Origin: Strigamia acuminata
Lineage: Eukaryota > Arthropoda > Chilopoda > Geophilomorpha > Linotaeniidae
Assembly: GCA_949358305.1 (NCBI GenBank)
Contig: OX442324.1
Location: forward strand, 2,920,001-2,984,000
DNA length: 64,000 nucleotides
Direction of reading: 5' to 3'
Shown here: one piece after another, positions 1-10,800 of the stretch
Numbering within the stretch: the stretch's first letter is position 1
Layout: every line of letters begins with the position of its first letter
Program-made: the position numbers and the translations under genes
Notes under the pieces: model-generated
What the model was told of the DNA's origin: nothing
Databases searched by the model: none
The model's input: the letters and a program-made list of their open reading frames with translations, nothing else

Positions 1-601
1 ATTTTAAATCTTGATTAAGTCACGAATGGAATTCTTTTCGCGGGAAAAAAGATTGGAGCTTTCGAAGTTCTCAAGAAAGTTCTTATCTGATGGTCTCTAT
101 TTTCACCTGTCATTTCGAGATGGTTTTCCAGGTGCTGTTGCCTAGACGTCATCAAATGAGTGCTTGGATTGGTTGATTGATTTTATACGGTCCAATCAAA
201 ATGATTTAATTTTTTTTAGCCGTACTTCGACTTTCTCAACCGGTGTGGAAAATATTACAACCGATCTGAAAATACGTCACCATTTTTCAATTCCAACGAA
301 GCAAAAGCACAAAGCCGAGCTCCAAATCACTGGATGAATCGAGGTGCGGTAATGGCGGCCGGTTTGGTGAAATTTCTTCTTGCCTGCTGAGCCAGATCGG
401 AGAAATCTACTTTTAACCACTCGATTGCTCTCTAAAGGTAAATCTACGCCTCACAAACGAATTAACAACGTATATTCAAATTGATAATCGATTATATCTA
501 CCCAAAACGAAGAAAAAATACAATTTCACTGAGCATCATGGCCGATTTGCTGCTGTTCTCGAATGCAAATTGATTCCTTTTTGTAATTTGCAGACTCGAA
601 A
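1..601 (+). promoter_or_regulatory. 5' flank and probable 5'UTR of SCOC-like gene
   Basis: No protein gene is visible here. A plausible non-coding first exon ends near 435, where TCTCTAAAG is followed by GTAAATC. The next acceptor is the TTTGCAG just before the coding exon that starts near 596. The promoter itself cannot be placed from sequence alone. Confidence 0.35.
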
Positions 602-1366
602 ATGTCAATTAATAGATTGGAGGACGAGATCAACAACATTCCCTTGGCAGATGATGACCCACAAGGTAAAAAAAATCAACATTTTCCAAATTAAAATTGA
701 AATTTATCATTATCCCGAATTTTCTTTTTTTGCAGCTGTAATTTCCGATGACAGCGAACCGCCGTCGTATTCGGATGAAGTTGGTTTGGCCCAGGGTCGA
801 AGCTTAGAATCAATTCCCTCAACATTCACTAACGGGAGCAACAGTCCCCAACACAGTAGTGAGTAAATTACCCATTCCCAAGCAGCGAGTGATATCTGCC
901 CATCATTCGTTTCTAATTGCTTAATAATCAAATGTTAACATTTTGCAACAATGGCTCAACATGAAAACAATACCAATATTACTTGCTGCTTGGGTTCGGC
1001 TTCGCTTTAAGTGAATTAAGACGAATTAAAATGATTTTTTTTTCAAGGTTTGGATCCAGATATTAGTCCGGATGAAGCAGAAGAGAAATCGCGGCTTATA
1101 TCGCAAGTGCTTGAATTGCAAAACACTTTGGATGGTCATTCTTGAAATATTAAAGAATAAAAAATTAACAAAAAAAAATATTTTTTTTAAATTGTTTTCT
1201 TTTTCTTTTTTGATTGAACACAGACCTTTCTCAGCGTGTGGACAGCGTCAAAGAGGAAAATCTCAAACTGAAGAGCGAGAATCAAGTGCTTGGCCAGTAT
1301 ATCGAAAACTTAATGTCCGCTAGTAGCGTATTTCAATCTACTTCACCCAAAGCTAAGAAGAAGTAA
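602..1366 (+). CDS. SCOC: Short coiled-coil protein, SCOC-like (4 coding exons)
   Basis: Coding exons 602-665, 736-858, 1048-1134 and 1224-1366 give an intact 138-residue frame. The last two exons encode a heptad-rich coiled coil. Its end, [20 protein letters not shown] followed by [18 protein letters not shown], matches the SCOC/UNC-69 family almost residue for residue. The first 60 residues are acidic and serine-rich and are not conserved. Family members are small Golgi/trans-Golgi coiled-coil proteins that bind ARL1-type GTPases and FEZ proteins and act in vesicle traffic and autophagy; that role is inferred from the family. The start is the first ATG in the exon. The gene converges on COA5. 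Confidence 0.93.
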
Positions 1367-2004
1367 GCCTTAATCTGTGCTACGACTTAGTGAGTAGAAC
1401 ATTTTCAAAAGATAAATGGACATTTCTATGTCGATTTAATCAATTTTTTGTTTTAATTTTAATTTTTTTTTCTTTTATTGCAGAAATTCAGTCAAGCCTA
1501 AAAAGTAAAATACACAATAAGAAACAAAACAAGCTTCTAAAACGGATGTCGCAGCTTTCAAACGCAGTGTTGCCAACATGTCATCTAAATGTGGCATTTT
1601 GCACCGGTGCAGTACATTCAAATAAAATAGCTTTTTTCCTATAATGATGCATATTATTGACTATCGTTTTATATATTTTTGTTCGATTAAATGGTGAATT
1701 TAATTGTTTACCATCGAATGCCTGGAGTTTCAGGGTAAACTGAAAATTTTAGAAAATTAGCATAATTGACTTTTTTTTTTTTTTTAAAGATTATATATAC
1801 ATTTTATTGTTTAAAAAAAATTGGAAATAGTAGGATTTAGATGATGATTATAACTTGTATCTTCTAGTCAATTTTTATCTTGTATATCTTGAGTGTATCA
1901 GCAAGCTTAATGTATTAAAAAATATCTCACTTGAATATTTTTTCTCTTTTTTATTTAACAAACCATGACTAAATTAAATTAAATTATACAAATTGCTGTA
2001 TTTA
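1367..2004. other. Convergent 3' ends of SCOC and COA5; no gene seen
   Basis: AT-rich sequence between two convergent genes. It should hold both 3'UTRs. I see no coding exon or repeat family member here. Confidence 0.6.
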
Positions 2005-2394
2005 CTAATAGCCTTTTCTTCCTCGAAACCGTTGTCTATTATCCAACTGAAATAATTTGAAATAATTCAATTTTGTTAATTTTACATCGGGAAAATTAGA
2101 AAATGAAAAATTACTCACCAAAGAACGTTTACATTCGAAAAATGCTTGTCGTAATTGATGGCATTCGTCCGGAACAGTTAAATCCTTCGTTGCTAAGCAT
2201 TCCTTCGCGCTTTTTTTGTGCTGATTAATTTAGAATTTTAGAATTTTAAATTGAATTGAATAAATTGAGAAACTTACAATTTTCACACAATCGCTCTGCA
2301 TTATGCAATCGCGCAAATCTGCTCTTAGTCCGGCACACGGACGTTTATCTTCGAATTGGTCAGCCTCTGAATAATACCGAGCATATCCCGACAT
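2005..2394 (-). CDS. COA5: Cytochrome c oxidase assembly factor 5 (PET191 family)
   Basis: Exons on the minus strand are 2278-2394, 2119-2220 and 2005-2046, giving 86 residues. Two CX9C pairs are visible (C20/C30 and C59/C69), as in the twin-CX9C proteins oxidised by the Mia40 pathway of the mitochondrial intermembrane space. The motifs CAGLRADLRDC, QSDCV, FFECKRSLLDNRQRFRGRKGY agree with COA5/Pet191, which is needed for assembly of complex IV. Length is close to the human protein (74 residues) with a slightly longer N terminus. Its start codon lies 478 bp from that of the SLC16 gene in divergent orientation. Confidence 0.93.
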
Positions 2395-2872
2395 CACGAG
2401 TGCGTTTATTTTCTTGTCACGAGTGAAATAATATTAAATCTCGTATGAATACAACCAGCCTCCATTCAAATCACACAGGCGCCATGTTGTTCTGAATTAC
2501 GTCACTGAGAAGACCCAGGTGGCAGAAATATACTCGTTATGTGCTCTCCCGAGTTCTGGGGTTTGTTCGAGTCATGTTAACCTCGAGGTTTGGCGCCATC
2601 TATGGTCGAAAAATGTGTACAGCCATCTTTAACCTATAAAAATAATCACTACTGACAACGTGTAATAAATAATAAATAATAGAAAAAAAATAGAGTAATA
2701 TACTGTATAACAAAATCATAAATACAGTCGGTGTAAATATAACAATGCCGTAGCGAGTAGAGCCTGACTGACTCCCATAAGTAATCTCGAGGCTAATAAC
2801 AAATAAAATTACGCAAGCATTATTAAAAAATGAGTCGATCGTTGGGTAATTTACCCAATTCAATGTAACCGA
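2395..2872. promoter_or_regulatory. Divergent intergenic region COA5/SLC16
   Basis: The 478 bp between the two start codons must contain both promoters and 5'UTRs. No conserved element can be named from sequence alone. Confidence 0.4.
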
Positions 2873-5218
2873 ATGACTGATCGAACAGAATTGGCTTATC
2901 TGGACGAAAGTTTATCCGATACCGCAACAAGGAAATCTAAATACAGAAAGGCATCAGAAGGGAATTTTGTTCCACCGGACGGTGGCTGGGGATGGTTTTG
3001 TGTTTTATCTTGTTTCCTCACCTTTGCTTTGCTGGTCGGAATGAGCAGAACTTTTGGCGCGATTTACAACGACGTGCAAATGGCTTTTCCCGATAGCAAA
3101 CACACGGAGATTTCAATGATACCGTCCGTTGTATCCGCACTGACTGTGGGCTGTGGTGAGATGACTGAGACGGAAGAAACTTGAATAAATCGAATTGATG
3201 CAAATTAAGAGTTTGTAACGTTTTTCAATTGCAGGTGTGTTTGCTGGGTCACTGTCCATCGCATTCTCTTGTCGATCGGTGTCTTTTGTTGGCGGTTTCC
3301 TCGGTGGTTTGGGATTATGTCTTTGCTTCTTTGCTAACAGCGTCTTATACATGTTCTTCATGTTCTTCATAGCGGGTAATTTTCTATTTTTTTTTGTGTT
3401 TTCTTTTGTGCTTTTATGTCTCTTTTTGTATTTTCATGTCTCTCTTGTTGTTTTTCTAGTTTTTTGAACTCGTTTTTGTATATTTTTTGTATTTTTTCGT
3501 ATTTAGTTTTTAGTATTTTTTTGTAATGACCAAATAATTTGTTATTTCAAGGAATTGGTGCTGGTTTAGCCTGCACTCCCGGTCTTCTTATAGTCTCCAA
3601 ATACTTCCGAAAAAAGCGAGTAATGGCGATCGGATTTGCCTTGTCCGGCACATCGATTGGCACTTTCATCCACCCGACATTAATGCGCGCTCTCACGGAC
3701 GAATACGGATTTCGAGGCGCCCTGCTCATCCAAGGAGCAATTCTATTCAACACGTGCGCAGGTGCTCTGTTATATCGCGAGCCCGAAGTGAAGGTGATGA
3801 AACGGAAAATGTCCAGACCCAAACACGAAGCCTCAGCACCGGTGGTCATCCACTGGGGATCGGCAATGACCCACGTCCCTCACGACGACGCCATATCGCT
3901 ACGACTGAGCCGTTTCGATAAAACAACACCGAAGGAGACCTACAAAACAGTTGACAAAATCGAATTTAAAAAGAAAATTAAAACCATAAAAATTAAATTT
4001 TACATTTTTCAAATTAAACGATATCAGATTCAACGGTGCCTCACCCAAAGACGACACACGCAATGGCGGGAGGGCAGATACTCGATGGCGGACCAGAAAG
4101 ACCCGAATTTGTGTTGTCGTTGGATCGAGCACTACATGTTCATCGATTGCGCCTTGTTCTACAACCCGGTGTTTGTCGTGGTGCTGATTGCCACGGTGTT
4201 TATTGCGTGCGCTTATCCCGTCTCGCTCTTCTTTATTCCGCCGTACGCGGGAGAGTTGCAATACTCTCCCAAGGCGGCCGGCTTGTTGCTTCTGGTTGCT
4301 GCTAGCGGTGATCTCTTGGGAAGATTGGGCTTCGGCTGGTTTTTCGATCACAATTTTATGAAAAAACACAACGGGCTCATTCTCTGGTATTATAATCGTT
4401 TTTCATTCTTCTTTTTTTTTGGATTGTTTATTAATTTTTTTTCTATATTTCTATAATTTTTATCGATTTTTTTCAATATTTCTTTTATTTTCTCACTTTT
4501 TTTTACAAATTTTCTATTTTTTGATTAATTTTTTTTGCTTTTTTACATTTTTTGTTTAATTTTTCTCGCTTTTTTCAGTTTTTCTTATTATTTTTCAACT
4601 TTTTTCATATTTTTTTCAATTTTTTCATTTTTTTTCCAATTTCTTCAATTTTTTTTAACACATCTTTAATTTTTTCAGTTTTTTCCAGTTTTTCTCAATT
4701 TTTGTTCACTTTTTCTCACTTTTTTCAATACTTTTCGATTTATTTTCGATTTTCTTTCAGTACGTGCGTTTCAACTACGTCGTTGGTTGCAATTATTGTG
4801 CATTCCGACTATTTGTGGTTGTCAGTGTGCATTGTCATCCACAGTGCGTTTTCCGGTGCTTGCTACATGCTCATTCCCGTTCTGCTCTCGGAATACCACG
4901 GCACGAGTAAAATAGCGTCGTCTTTTGGTATTGTAAGATCTTCTCAAGGTCTGATCAGCATGGTAACACCAGTAACTGTTGGTGATTGAATTTCCTCGAA
5001 TTTTACATTTACATTTATTTTTAAAATATCCAAATTAACGTTTAATCCCGGCACCAGGATACATCAAAGACGAAACCGGAAGTTTCAAGTTCGGTTTATT
5101 ATTTCTCGGCATCTGCATGGGCATGTCGGCGTTTTTTCTCATTTTGGTGACCCCGGTGAAAACGCGATACAGGAAAAGACTCGGTGCAGATTGGCCACAA
5201 CCAGTGGTCACACAATAA
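2873..5218 (+). CDS. Monocarboxylate transporter-like protein (SLC16 family, MFS)
   Basis: Exons 2873-3155, 3235-3375, 3552-4386, 4761-4981 and 5058-5218 keep one frame of 546 residues. The SLC16 signature PDGGWGW opens the first membrane helix at residues 35-41, and YFRKKRVMAIGFALSGTSIG is the second family signature in helix 5. Hydrophobic segments fit the 12-helix major facilitator fold, with a long cytosolic loop between helices 6 and 7. Family members move monocarboxylates or other small acids across the plasma membrane with protons or by diffusion; the substrate here cannot be told. Part of the central loop (about 3943-4030) is AT- and lysine-rich and may be an unspliced 87-nt intron that happens to be open. 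Intron 4387-4760 is a long T-rich tract. Confidence 0.9.
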
Positions 5219-5503
5219 TTATTTCATGATGACGTAATTTAATTAGATTAGAATTGTATCGATTAATCATGACGTCATACTGTAACACATTATTGTGCAT
5301 CGAAAAGATTCGTTGCTGTTGATTTTTTTTTTCTTCAAATTTTAAATAAAACATTCAATAAAGATGTAAATCTTTACTTGTGTGGCGAGATTTCAAAATC
5401 AAAACTGATGACTTCCTTAATTGTTTCCTTTTAACCTTGAAACACTTGTCTCCGGCTTGAAAACTGGACCTGGCGACATCGAATATTGGCTCAAGAACAC
5501 AAC

Positions 5504-6309
5504 ATGTATCGTCTAAATACGGCAATCTTCGATGGCGGTGCATTTAGACTCGGCGTTATCATTACAATTGCATATCAGTGTGTGAGTACATTGCAAATTG
5601 TACGTTTTTTCGAATCATTCTCGATTTTCTTACTCAGATAACGGCTTTAAGAGACTGTGTCATAAGTGCACATCTCGTCATCCTTTTAGCAGAAGTGAAT
5701 AAAAGTGAAGTATTCATTCAATGTAAGCTTTTATTGATTTTTATTTTTATTTTTTATTCTAAAATAAAATGTTTTTTCATATTTTTTTGAAGCTGTAAAA
5801 ACATCGTTGTCGATGTACACGATAAATTGTAGCTTGCATTTTTTCGGATTGATTCTGCTGATATTTTGGCTTATTCGGGTAAAAGTTTTGGATTTTTTGT
5901 TGCAAAATTTGTGTTTATTTTATTTATTTATATTTATTTAGATCAAGACAATCCTGTTGTTAATTTGGCTCGTTCTGATTAGTTTGAGTATCTTGTGCAG
6001 ATTCGTATTTCTTATAATATTTGCAACGGTTTTCAGACACAAAGTAAATGTTGTAAATCAGTGTAAATGTTGAAGCTGAAAATAATTTTTGTCATTTGTT
6101 TATCAGTGGGTGTTGGCGGCATTGCCCATTTCTTTTTTTGAGGCAAGTTTGAAGATTTTATACAGAAAAAAAAAATTAATGTTTTTTATTTTTTTTTTTA
6201 GATATTTTTGGCCGTTGTTGTTTTTCTCTATTTTCGCCAACAACACTGGAATATTCTGGGCAGAATTCGACTCCATAATCAGTCGGATCAGACACTCGAG
6301 AATAAATAA
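5504..6309 (+). CDS. Small multi-pass membrane protein, unrecognised family
   Basis: Six exons (5504-5581, 5638-5722, 5793-5878, 5942-6043, 6107-6142, 6202-6309) give 164 residues with consistent phases. About four hydrophobic segments can be seen: near residues 15-45, 70-84, 86-118 and 122-142, with a polar tail ending NQSDQTLENK. The protein is probably integral in a membrane. I do not recognise the family; the layout resembles small tetraspan proteins of the MARVEL or LAPTM kind, but no diagnostic motif is present. Intron 5 (6143-6201) has a GC donor, GAG/GCAAGT, because the alternative GT donor two codons later breaks the hydrophobic frame. It lies 285 bp downstream of the SLC16 gene on the same strand. 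Confidence 0.7.
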
Positions 6310-6600
6310 AAACCTGAAATACGATATAAACAAATAAATAAATAAATAATAAATGACCTATTAAACTCCATTGATATTTTTTCTTCTTATTTAAGTCACA
6401 TCACTTAATCTTATTACATAACCTGATTCAGACAGTCAATGTCAAAACTATCAACTGTTTCCTTTAAAACCTTATTAAATATTATCCCTCTCTCTCTATC
6501 TCTCTGAAGTGCTTATCAGTTCACCACAAATACCGTATGTTGGTTTATTTATATTCTTTTATTACAGAAAATTCGGCACATACAAAGTTGTCATGTTAAT

Positions 6601-6805
6601 TGTTGTGTTTAACGACGATAAATGATGTCTAAATTGTTATTGTAACGAAGGTTCGTGTTGATTGTTGTCTTGGTTGCTTTGGCAACCAAGCTGGAATAAA
6701 TCAGTTGTTGTATAAATGTGAGAATGAGTGGTTCATTCCGGAGGCCTCTCCTTCTGGTTAGGCCTGGAACATTATTTGTGTTTAAATCATGATAAAGACA
6801 CAAAA
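6601..6805 (+). repeat. 5' long terminal repeat
   Basis: Starts TGTTGTGTTTAACG and ends AAGACACAAAA. The ends are imperfect inverted copies (TGTTGTG against CACAAAA). An internal palindrome GGTTGCTTTGGCAACC is followed by GGAATAAATCAG, a likely polyadenylation/processing region. It is identical to 11205-11409. Confidence 0.95.
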
Positions 6806-6823
6806 GTGGCGCAGTCGAGTAGG
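6806..6823 (+). promoter_or_regulatory. Primer-binding site, probably for tRNA-Ser
   Basis: TGGCGCAGTCGAGTAGG starts two bases after the LTR. The TGG plus the next eight bases are complementary to CGACTGCG-CCA, the 3' end of several insect-type tRNA-Ser species, a primer reported for Mag-type gypsy elements. The tRNA assignment is from memory and not checked. Confidence 0.6.
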
Positions 6824-6980
6824 CATGCGGCCTGTGCGTGTATGCATATGCAAGACACACAAATATAAAGACGAAAATTAAAAAGAAAAGAGAAAATTGT
6901 ACGTGATTGGCGGACAAGTCGAGTTCGAGCGAAGACGAATACAAGACGTATCTCCAGTGTTGGCGACCCCTTCTGCCAGT

Positions 6981-7874
6981 ATGGACGCCGGCGTGACAGC
7001 TGAGGCGCCGATGCACTTGGCGGACAGCGAGGTTAACCAAGTCCGGCAGTTTCGTCCCGCGAGACGTGGTGGCGTGGCTGGCGGTGGATTCGCGTCGGGC
7101 GGTTCGAACCGGGGGCCTGGTGGTTCCGGTTGGCGAGGTGGTCGAGGAGGCCCCTCTGGGTTTGGTCAACGTGGCCGAGGAAGAGCGGGCGCGCGAGCGC
7201 CTGCTGGTATTGCTTGTTGGCATTGTGGCGGGCCACATTTCAGATATCAGTGCCCTGAATGGACGCGGAGGAGCGGCCTGGCGCGAGAGTCTGCACAAGA
7301 GAACGGTGACATTAATTTTAAGCCAGAGTTTAGGCAGCAAAGTGTGCCTGTGAATGTGGTGTCGGGGGAGGAAGACGAGGATGTCGGTGTTCCCCCGGAT
7401 GCATGGGACATTTTCCTGGTGGAGCAAACGGAAAGAAGGTTTCCCCCATTTCAAGTGGATTTTAATGTCTGCGGCCGAATTTGGAACTTTCAAGTCGATT
7501 CGGGCGCGGAGAGATCCGTGGTGTCATGGGGCCAATTCGCTTCGCTGGCGGGAATGGGGGGATGTTTTCCCGTTCTCCGGAAGACAGAAGTAGCGCTTAA
7601 AGCGTATACGGGAGCACCAATTGCAGTATTCGGGGAAGTGTCCCTTCCAGTTAGATACCGGGGGAAGGAGAGCAATTTGGATTTTTTAGTGGTAGAGGGG
7701 ACGGGGCCCAATTTGTTGGGAAGAGATTTAATTGGACGTTTGGGGGTCAGAGTGGAAACTCAGACGGAAGTGGCAGAGTTCAAGCGGAATTGGACGTGCA
7801 TCAGCCCAGTGGCGCAAGTGCAGAGATGCAGTTGGCAGCCTTGCTGGAAAAGTTTGCTGAAATTTTCGAAATAA
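6981..7874 (+). CDS. Retrotransposon gag C-terminus plus protease (capsid region absent)
   Basis: The frame is open from about 6897, and the first ATG is at 6981. Seen in order are an Arg/Gly-rich basic stretch, a zinc knuckle CWHCGGPHFRYQC (CX2CX3HX4C, one residue shorter than the usual spacing), and a retropepsin-like aspartic protease with VDSGAERSVV and a downstream LLGRDLIGRLGV flap/helix region. Only about 400 bp separate the primer-binding site from the zinc knuckle, so no room remains for the roughly 200-residue capsid domain normal for gypsy gag. The frame ends in TAA inside the start of pol and lies one base out of phase with it, so pol is likely reached by -1 frameshifting or re-initiation. 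Confidence 0.85.
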   Translation: MDAGVTAEAPMHLADSEVNQVRQFRPARRGGVAGGGFASGGSNRGPGGSGWRGGRGGPSGFGQRGRGRAGARAPAGIACWHCGGPHFRYQCPEWTRRSGLARESAQENGDINFKPEFRQQSVPVNVVSGEEDEDVGVPPDAWDIFLVEQTERRFPPFQVDFNVCGRIWNFQVDSGAERSVVSWGQFASLAGMGGCFPVLRKTEVALKAYTGAPIAVFGEVSLPVRYRGKESNLDFLVVEGTGPNLLGRDLIGRLGVRVETQTEVAEFKRNWTCISPVAQVQRCSWQPCWKSLLKFSK

Positions 7875-10800
7875 GTTTGGGTGCATTTAACGGGCCCCCA
7901 ATCGACCTTAAGATTCGAGCAGATGTGACCCCGCGTTTTTTTCGCCCCCGCCCGGTCCCCATTCCCCTCAGGCCACAGGTGGAGAAGGAAATCGATCGTC
8001 TCGTAGCAGAGGGGATCTTCACACCCATCACTTTCTCCGAGTGGGCGACCCCTTTGGTGGTCGTCAGGAAAAAGGACGGGGGGGTCCGGTTGTGTGGCGA
8101 TTACCGGTCCACCATCAACATTGCCATTGAACCGGACCCCTACCCCCTTCCCTCAATAGCGGACATTTTTGCACAAGTAGGAAGGGCCAGAATATTTTCC
8201 AAACTGGATTACAGGCATGCTTACCAACAGTTGAAGCTGTCTCAAAAATCCGCAATAATAGCTGCGGTCAACACAATTAAAGGCCTTATGGCCGTTAACA
8301 GGTTGCCCTTTGGAACGATTAGTAGTAGTGGAATATTTCAGAGGACAGCGGAGGGGGTGGTGGCCGGCATAAACAAAATCTTCGTATATCAGGATGATAT
8401 ACTCATTGCCACAATCACGGTTGAAGAACATTTAGTGATTCTTGCACTTGTTTTTGAAAGGTTGACTAGGAAAAGACTCCGTTTGTGTCGTGCCAAGTGT
8501 GTTTTCTGTGTGACGTCCATCGAGTTTTTGGGATTCCAGTTGGCCAATGGTGGCGTGTCCCCATTACCCAATAGGATTAGAGCAATTACCGAGATTGGGG
8601 CCCCCGAAGATGTGACTCAAGTCAAGTCGTTTTTGGGTTTGATAAACTTCTACGGTCAGTTTGTCAAGGGCCTCTCAACCATGGCAGCCCCCCTCTACGC
8701 TTTGCTTGTAAAAGGGCAGCCATGGATTTGGGCCAGGCAGCAAGTGCGTGCATTTCAGCAGATCAAACTGGCGCTGGTCTCAGCCCCTGTGCTGAAGTTT
8801 TATGATCTGTCGCGCCCCGCTATTGTGGTGGCGGACGCGTCCCCGGTGGGAGTTGGGGCAGTTTTGGCCCAGTTGGGCACCGACAACAAGGAGTGGCCTG
8901 TCGTCTTCGCGTCACGCTCCTTGTCTTCTGCTGAGAGGAATTATGGGCAGGTAGACAAGGAGGCGCTGGCCATTCTTTTTGCAGTGAAGAGATTTCACCA
9001 ATATATCTGCGGGCGTCATTTCACAATTTACACTGATCATCGCCCTTTGTTAGGCATTTTGGGGAGAAACCGACCAATATCAAACATTATTTCACCCAGG
9101 ATGCTGAGATGGGCGTTGGCACTCGCATGCTACGACTATGAATTGTTGTTTCGGAGAGGAGTGGATGTGTCAAATGCTGACGCATTAAGTCGTGCCCCAG
9201 TGGACCCACCTGTAAAGTTGCAAACTAATATTCATACCTTTTTAACAGAACTCACAGTGGAGAGCCTCATTGGCAAACGCGAATTGGTGCTGGCCACAAG
9301 AACCGACCCCATTTTGGGTGAGGTCGTGGAGATGCTGAAGTCGGGCAACTGGACAGCTGCAAGTGACCGCAAGGATTTGGGACCCTACAAGGATCGTTTT
9401 GTGGAGTTATCACTGGATGACGGTGTAATTTTTTGGGGTGAGAGATTTGTCGTTCCGGCAGCACTGGTGCAGCGAGCGTTATCGCTATTGCATGACGGCC
9501 ATGTTGGCGTCGTGTCGATGAAGGGCCGTGCGCGAGCTGCGTTGTGGTGGCCGGCGGTAAACACCGACATTGCTGTGCACTGTGCTGCTTGTGTGACATG
9601 CAAAAAGCTTGCCCCCCTGCCGCCGCGCGTGCAGCCGGTGAACTGGCCACGCGCTACTCTCCCTTGGGAGCGCATTCACGTGGACTATGCTGGTCCCCTG
9701 CTCGGCAAAATGATTTTGATCGTTGTCGACGCGTTCTTGGGGTGGTTGGAGGCGCAGGCGGTGGCGTCGGCGACCAGTGCCGCCACGATCGCGGTATTAA
9801 GGCGTTTATTTGCCGGTTACGGTCTGCCAGCGACTGTGGTGTCCGACAACGCCACATGTTTCAAGTCACAAGAGTTCCGTGACTTCCTGGCAAGAAACGC
9901 CATTTCACAGTTGTGGTCACCGCCATGGCATCCCCAAAGCAACGGCCGGGCGGAAAGGGGGGTCCGCGAGTTCAAGGAGAGACTGGCGAAAATCACAAGC
10001 GGCAGTTTGGAGGTGCGAATTGCGAGGGTGCTGTTTGCCCAGCACTCGTCGGTGGGGGGAAGAGACGGGCTGTCCCCCGCACACAGATTCCGGGCGCGCC
10101 CGCTGCGCACTCATTTGCAGATTGTAACGTCCAGTTCCAGCCATGTGGTCAGCACCTTGGAAAACACTGAAGTCAGCATTAGAAGTTTTAGTACAGACGA
10201 TTTGGTGTGGTATAAAGTATTCCCGGCCACAACCAAGCTTTGGAGGGCCGCGAAGGTTCTCAAAAAGAAGGGAATGGTACTGTATGAAATAATAGATGTC
10301 GAAACAAGTGTTGTGCACGTTAGACATGTCAATCAAATGCGTGCTCGTGTGCAAAAGCTGATGACCACCGGCGGTCCCGCAGGAACAGTGATGTCGAATC
10401 GGGACCAACCTGCAAAGGGGGACTTGCAGGTCAAGTCGGTGGCGGAGGAACTTCAAGAAGAACAGTGGATGCTGGTTGTGTCGCCACCGCCACCAGATTT
10501 GTCGTCATCGTCATCTGGACTGAGTGATCAGGGTGATGAAGTGGTAGTGGTGCCTAATCAAATTGTTGTTATAGAACCCAACCTGCCCCTGGTGGTGGAC
10601 GTGGAGCAGGTGATCCAAGTACCAGGAGACGAGGTGATTCAACCACCAAGAAATGAGGCGATTCAACCACCAAAAGGCGAGTTGATGCAGTCGCCAAGAG
10701 ACGAAGTGATCATAGACGGCAAGCGCTTGAGCGTCTGTCTGGAGCGACTGGAGGATCTCGAGCCTGGAACGGCGGACGAGCACGTGGCGGAGCCAGCACC

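Noticed and set aside
4552-4760. Phe-rich open frame before SLC16 exon 4
   Set aside because: T-rich intron sequence; coding starts after the CAG at 4758-4760 in the phase required by exon 3.
6609-7493. 294-residue open frame on the minus strand
   Set aside because: It is antisense to the LTR and gag-protease of the retrotransposon; the same translated tail recurs at 11213-11476 because the LTRs are identical.
7840-7874. Slippery heptamer for gag-pol frameshifting
   Set aside because: AAATTTT is present near the end of the gag frame but in the wrong phase for a canonical -1 slip.
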